Source: Dictyostelium firmibasis
Taxonomy: Eukaryota > Evosea > Eumycetozoa > Dictyosteliales > Dictyosteliaceae
DNA length: 47,500 bases
NCBI GenBank assembly: GCA_036169595.1
Contig: CM069770.1
Coordinates: forward strand, 2,860,001-2,907,500
Direction of reading: 5' to 3'
A program made the position numbers and the translations under genes. Positions 45,951-47,500 of the stretch are shown here, one piece after another. Each line of letters starts with the position of its first letter. Within the stretch, counting starts at the first letter, position 1. Below the pieces are notes generated by a model. The model ran no database searches. It was not told where the DNA came from and saw nothing but the letters and a program-made list of their open reading frames with translations.

Positions 45951-46439
45951 TGTGAATTTCCTAAAATATCTATTATGTGTTACTCAACACATATAACCAA
46001 TACCACTTCAGCTATAAAAATTTATTATAAAAAAAATTAAAATATTAAAAATATAAACTAAAAAAAAAAAAAATAAAAAAAAAATAAAAAAAAATAAAAT
46101 TTGAAAAAAAAAAAAATAAAAAAAAAAAATTCACAAGAAAAAGCATTTTAATTTTATATTTCCACATTTTAACACACATTTATTAATGCAATGGCAAATG
46201 AGTACTCTTTTATTGATATCAGCTTGTTGTTCCATTATTTTGTTTCTTTTTATTGGATTTGACTGAATTTCTCAGCTTTTCCTCAAGAGAAAGAATAAAA
46301 TAAAAATTATTATCATTTATAAATCTTTTGAGTAAAAAAAATATGAAAAAATAAAAAGATAAAAATAAAAAAAGATAAAATAAAAAATACTTTTTTATTA
46401 TATAAAAAAAAAAATTTATTATATTTATTATTGTTATAT
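45951..46439. promoter_or_regulatory. VPS35L upstream region and histidine-kinase 3' flank
   Basis: Contains a hairpin-forming repeat (45974-45993) just before the VPS35L start, an A-rich stretch (46025-46130), and a mixed-composition island (46138-46310) with short overlapping ORFs on both strands that I cannot rank. A likely polyadenylation area for the kinase gene lies near 46380-46430. Confidence 0.5.
45974..45993. other. Perfect 8-base inverted repeat upstream of VPS35L
   Basis: TATGTGTT / AACACATA around ACTC, 24 bases before the start codon, so probably in the 5' leader or core promoter. Confidence 0.6.
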
Positions 46440-46513
46440 TTAAATACGAATTTTTTCATTGTTTAATTCTTGAGTGACATCAATACTATTATTATTATTA
46501 TTATTATTATTAC

Positions 46514-46591
<78 letters not shown>

Positions 46592-47500
46592 TATTATTAT
46601 TATTATTATTATTGTTATTATTATTATTATTGGAGCTATTTGTATTGATTGTAATGTTATTATTGTTATTAATTGTATTAATATTATTTTTATTTTCATT
46701 TATAGTTGTTGAACGATTTTCTTCAATATATTTACAGATTTGAGTATTTATTACCTCGTATAATAATTTTGGATTAATTGGTTTTGTGACATAATCATCG
46801 ACACCAGACTCTAAAAACTTTTCTTTGTCACCTTTCATTGCGTGAGCAGTGACAGCAATGATCGGAATATGACCACCTTCATTTGCTTCTATTTCACGAA
46901 TTGCACAGGTTGCTTCTAAACCTGATAGAATTGGCATTTGAATATCCATCAATATACAATCGTATAGAACCGATTTATTTTTACTCTCATGATAGAAATC
47001 CAATGCTTGTTTACCATCCTTTGCAATGGTGATATCAAATCCTCTCTTGGTTAGTAGAGTCTTTATTAATTTTTGATTCATTGTATTATCTTCGGCAACT
47101 AATACCTTTTGTGGAATCACTTGACCATTATTATCGGTGGTTGTATTTATACTACCATTACTACTTAATAAACTAATATTACCACTATTTCCTGATAATA
47201 TTGGTGGAGATTGGAATTGTGGTGTTGTTATTGTTGATGATGGTTGTGGTGGTGTTGTTACTCCCATTACTAAATTATTTGTTGTTGGTGTTGTTGGTGT
47301 TGTTGTATTATTAATGTTATTGCTTCTTGGTGAACTAATTGGTGGTGAAGTATCTGGTGTTGAATTTGAAGATCTTGATGGATCTGCAAAATGACTGTTA
47401 TTGTTTTGACCACTGGAATTATTATTATTATTATTATTATTTGAATGATGAAGAGAACTATGTTGTTGTTGCTGCTGTTGTTGTTGGTGAATGTGATGAT
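46440..47500 (-). CDS. Hybrid histidine kinase or response regulator, C-terminal receiver domain (partial)
   Basis: The 5' part lies beyond the window; 353 complete codons plus stop are visible. After a Gln/His/Asn/Pro-rich linker, a CheY-like receiver domain begins VLVAEDNTMNQKLIKTLL with the acidic pair (ED). The phospho-acceptor Asp is in CILMDIQMP (46944-46946), the Thr in VTAHAM and the conserved Lys in DDYVTKPIN. The tail is poly-Asn with Ser breaks and ends QELNNEKIRI. In Dictyostelium such C-terminal receivers belong mostly to hybrid histidine kinases (Dhk/DokA) that send phosphate to RdeA and the RegA phosphodiesterase. Which one cannot be told without the kinase part. Confidence 0.9.
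46485..46632 (-). repeat. Interrupted poly-Asn repeat in the receiver protein
   Basis: AAT codons in sense, broken by single AGT (Ser) codons at near-regular intervals. Confidence 0.9.

Overview
The window is nuclear DNA of a social amoeba and almost certainly Dictyostelium discoideum or a very close relative. The signs are extreme A+T content, intergenic DNA made of poly(A)/poly(T), long AAT tracts read as poly-asparagine inside proteins, short AT-rich introns with GTAAGT/GTATGT donors, an FNIP-repeat protein and a G8-domain secreted protein. I see no tRNA or rRNA gene, no CRISPR array and no recognisable transposon. All gene models below were spliced by eye; in every multi-exon gene the exon lengths sum to an intact reading frame.

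Left part (1-8.5 kb). A SET/MYND methyltransferase-like gene (+, 225-1436) is followed by three small genes on the minus strand (2049-4536). These encode secreted peptides with identical cysteine spacing, C-x3-C-x7-C-x6-C-x6-C-x3-C, and I could not assign them to a known family. One of them is only visible after splicing an initiator-codon exon to the body. Next come TRAPPC1 (+, two exons, 5468-6087) and an unrecognised secreted protein (-, four exons, 6446-7702). A stretch of unusually complex sequence near 8.2 kb holds a possible 24-residue ORF.

Centre (8.5-25.4 kb). One four-exon minus-strand gene of about 5,532 codons encodes a giant AAA+ protein of the RNF213/mysterin type. It has three visible P-loops and conserved Walker B motifs. 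The RING and RZ zinc fingers of animal RNF213 are not visible. The C-terminus instead carries a degenerate ubiquitin-specific-protease-like segment with two CxxC knuckles. Its stop codon is the first unit of a long (TAAAA)n array that repeats AATAAA.

Right part (25.9-47.5 kb). In order: a tandem coactosin/ADF-H protein (+); a P-loop kinase-like protein of the plant LPA1/2-phosphoglycerate-kinase family (-, five exons); an FNIP-repeat protein (+); dipeptidyl peptidase III with an N-terminal extension that looks like a mitochondrial presequence (+, five exons); a secreted G8-domain protein (-, four exons); VPS35L, the Retriever subunit (-, seven exons); and the C-terminal receiver domain of a hybrid histidine kinase cut by the window edge (-).

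The genes do not form one pathway. Several belong to membrane traffic (TRAPPC1, VPS35L) or to the secreted/extracellular protein set (cysteine peptides, 6446-7702 protein, G8 protein). The strongest candidates for something new are the six-cysteine peptide array and the RNF213-like protein with a USP-like tail in place of the E3 zinc fingers.
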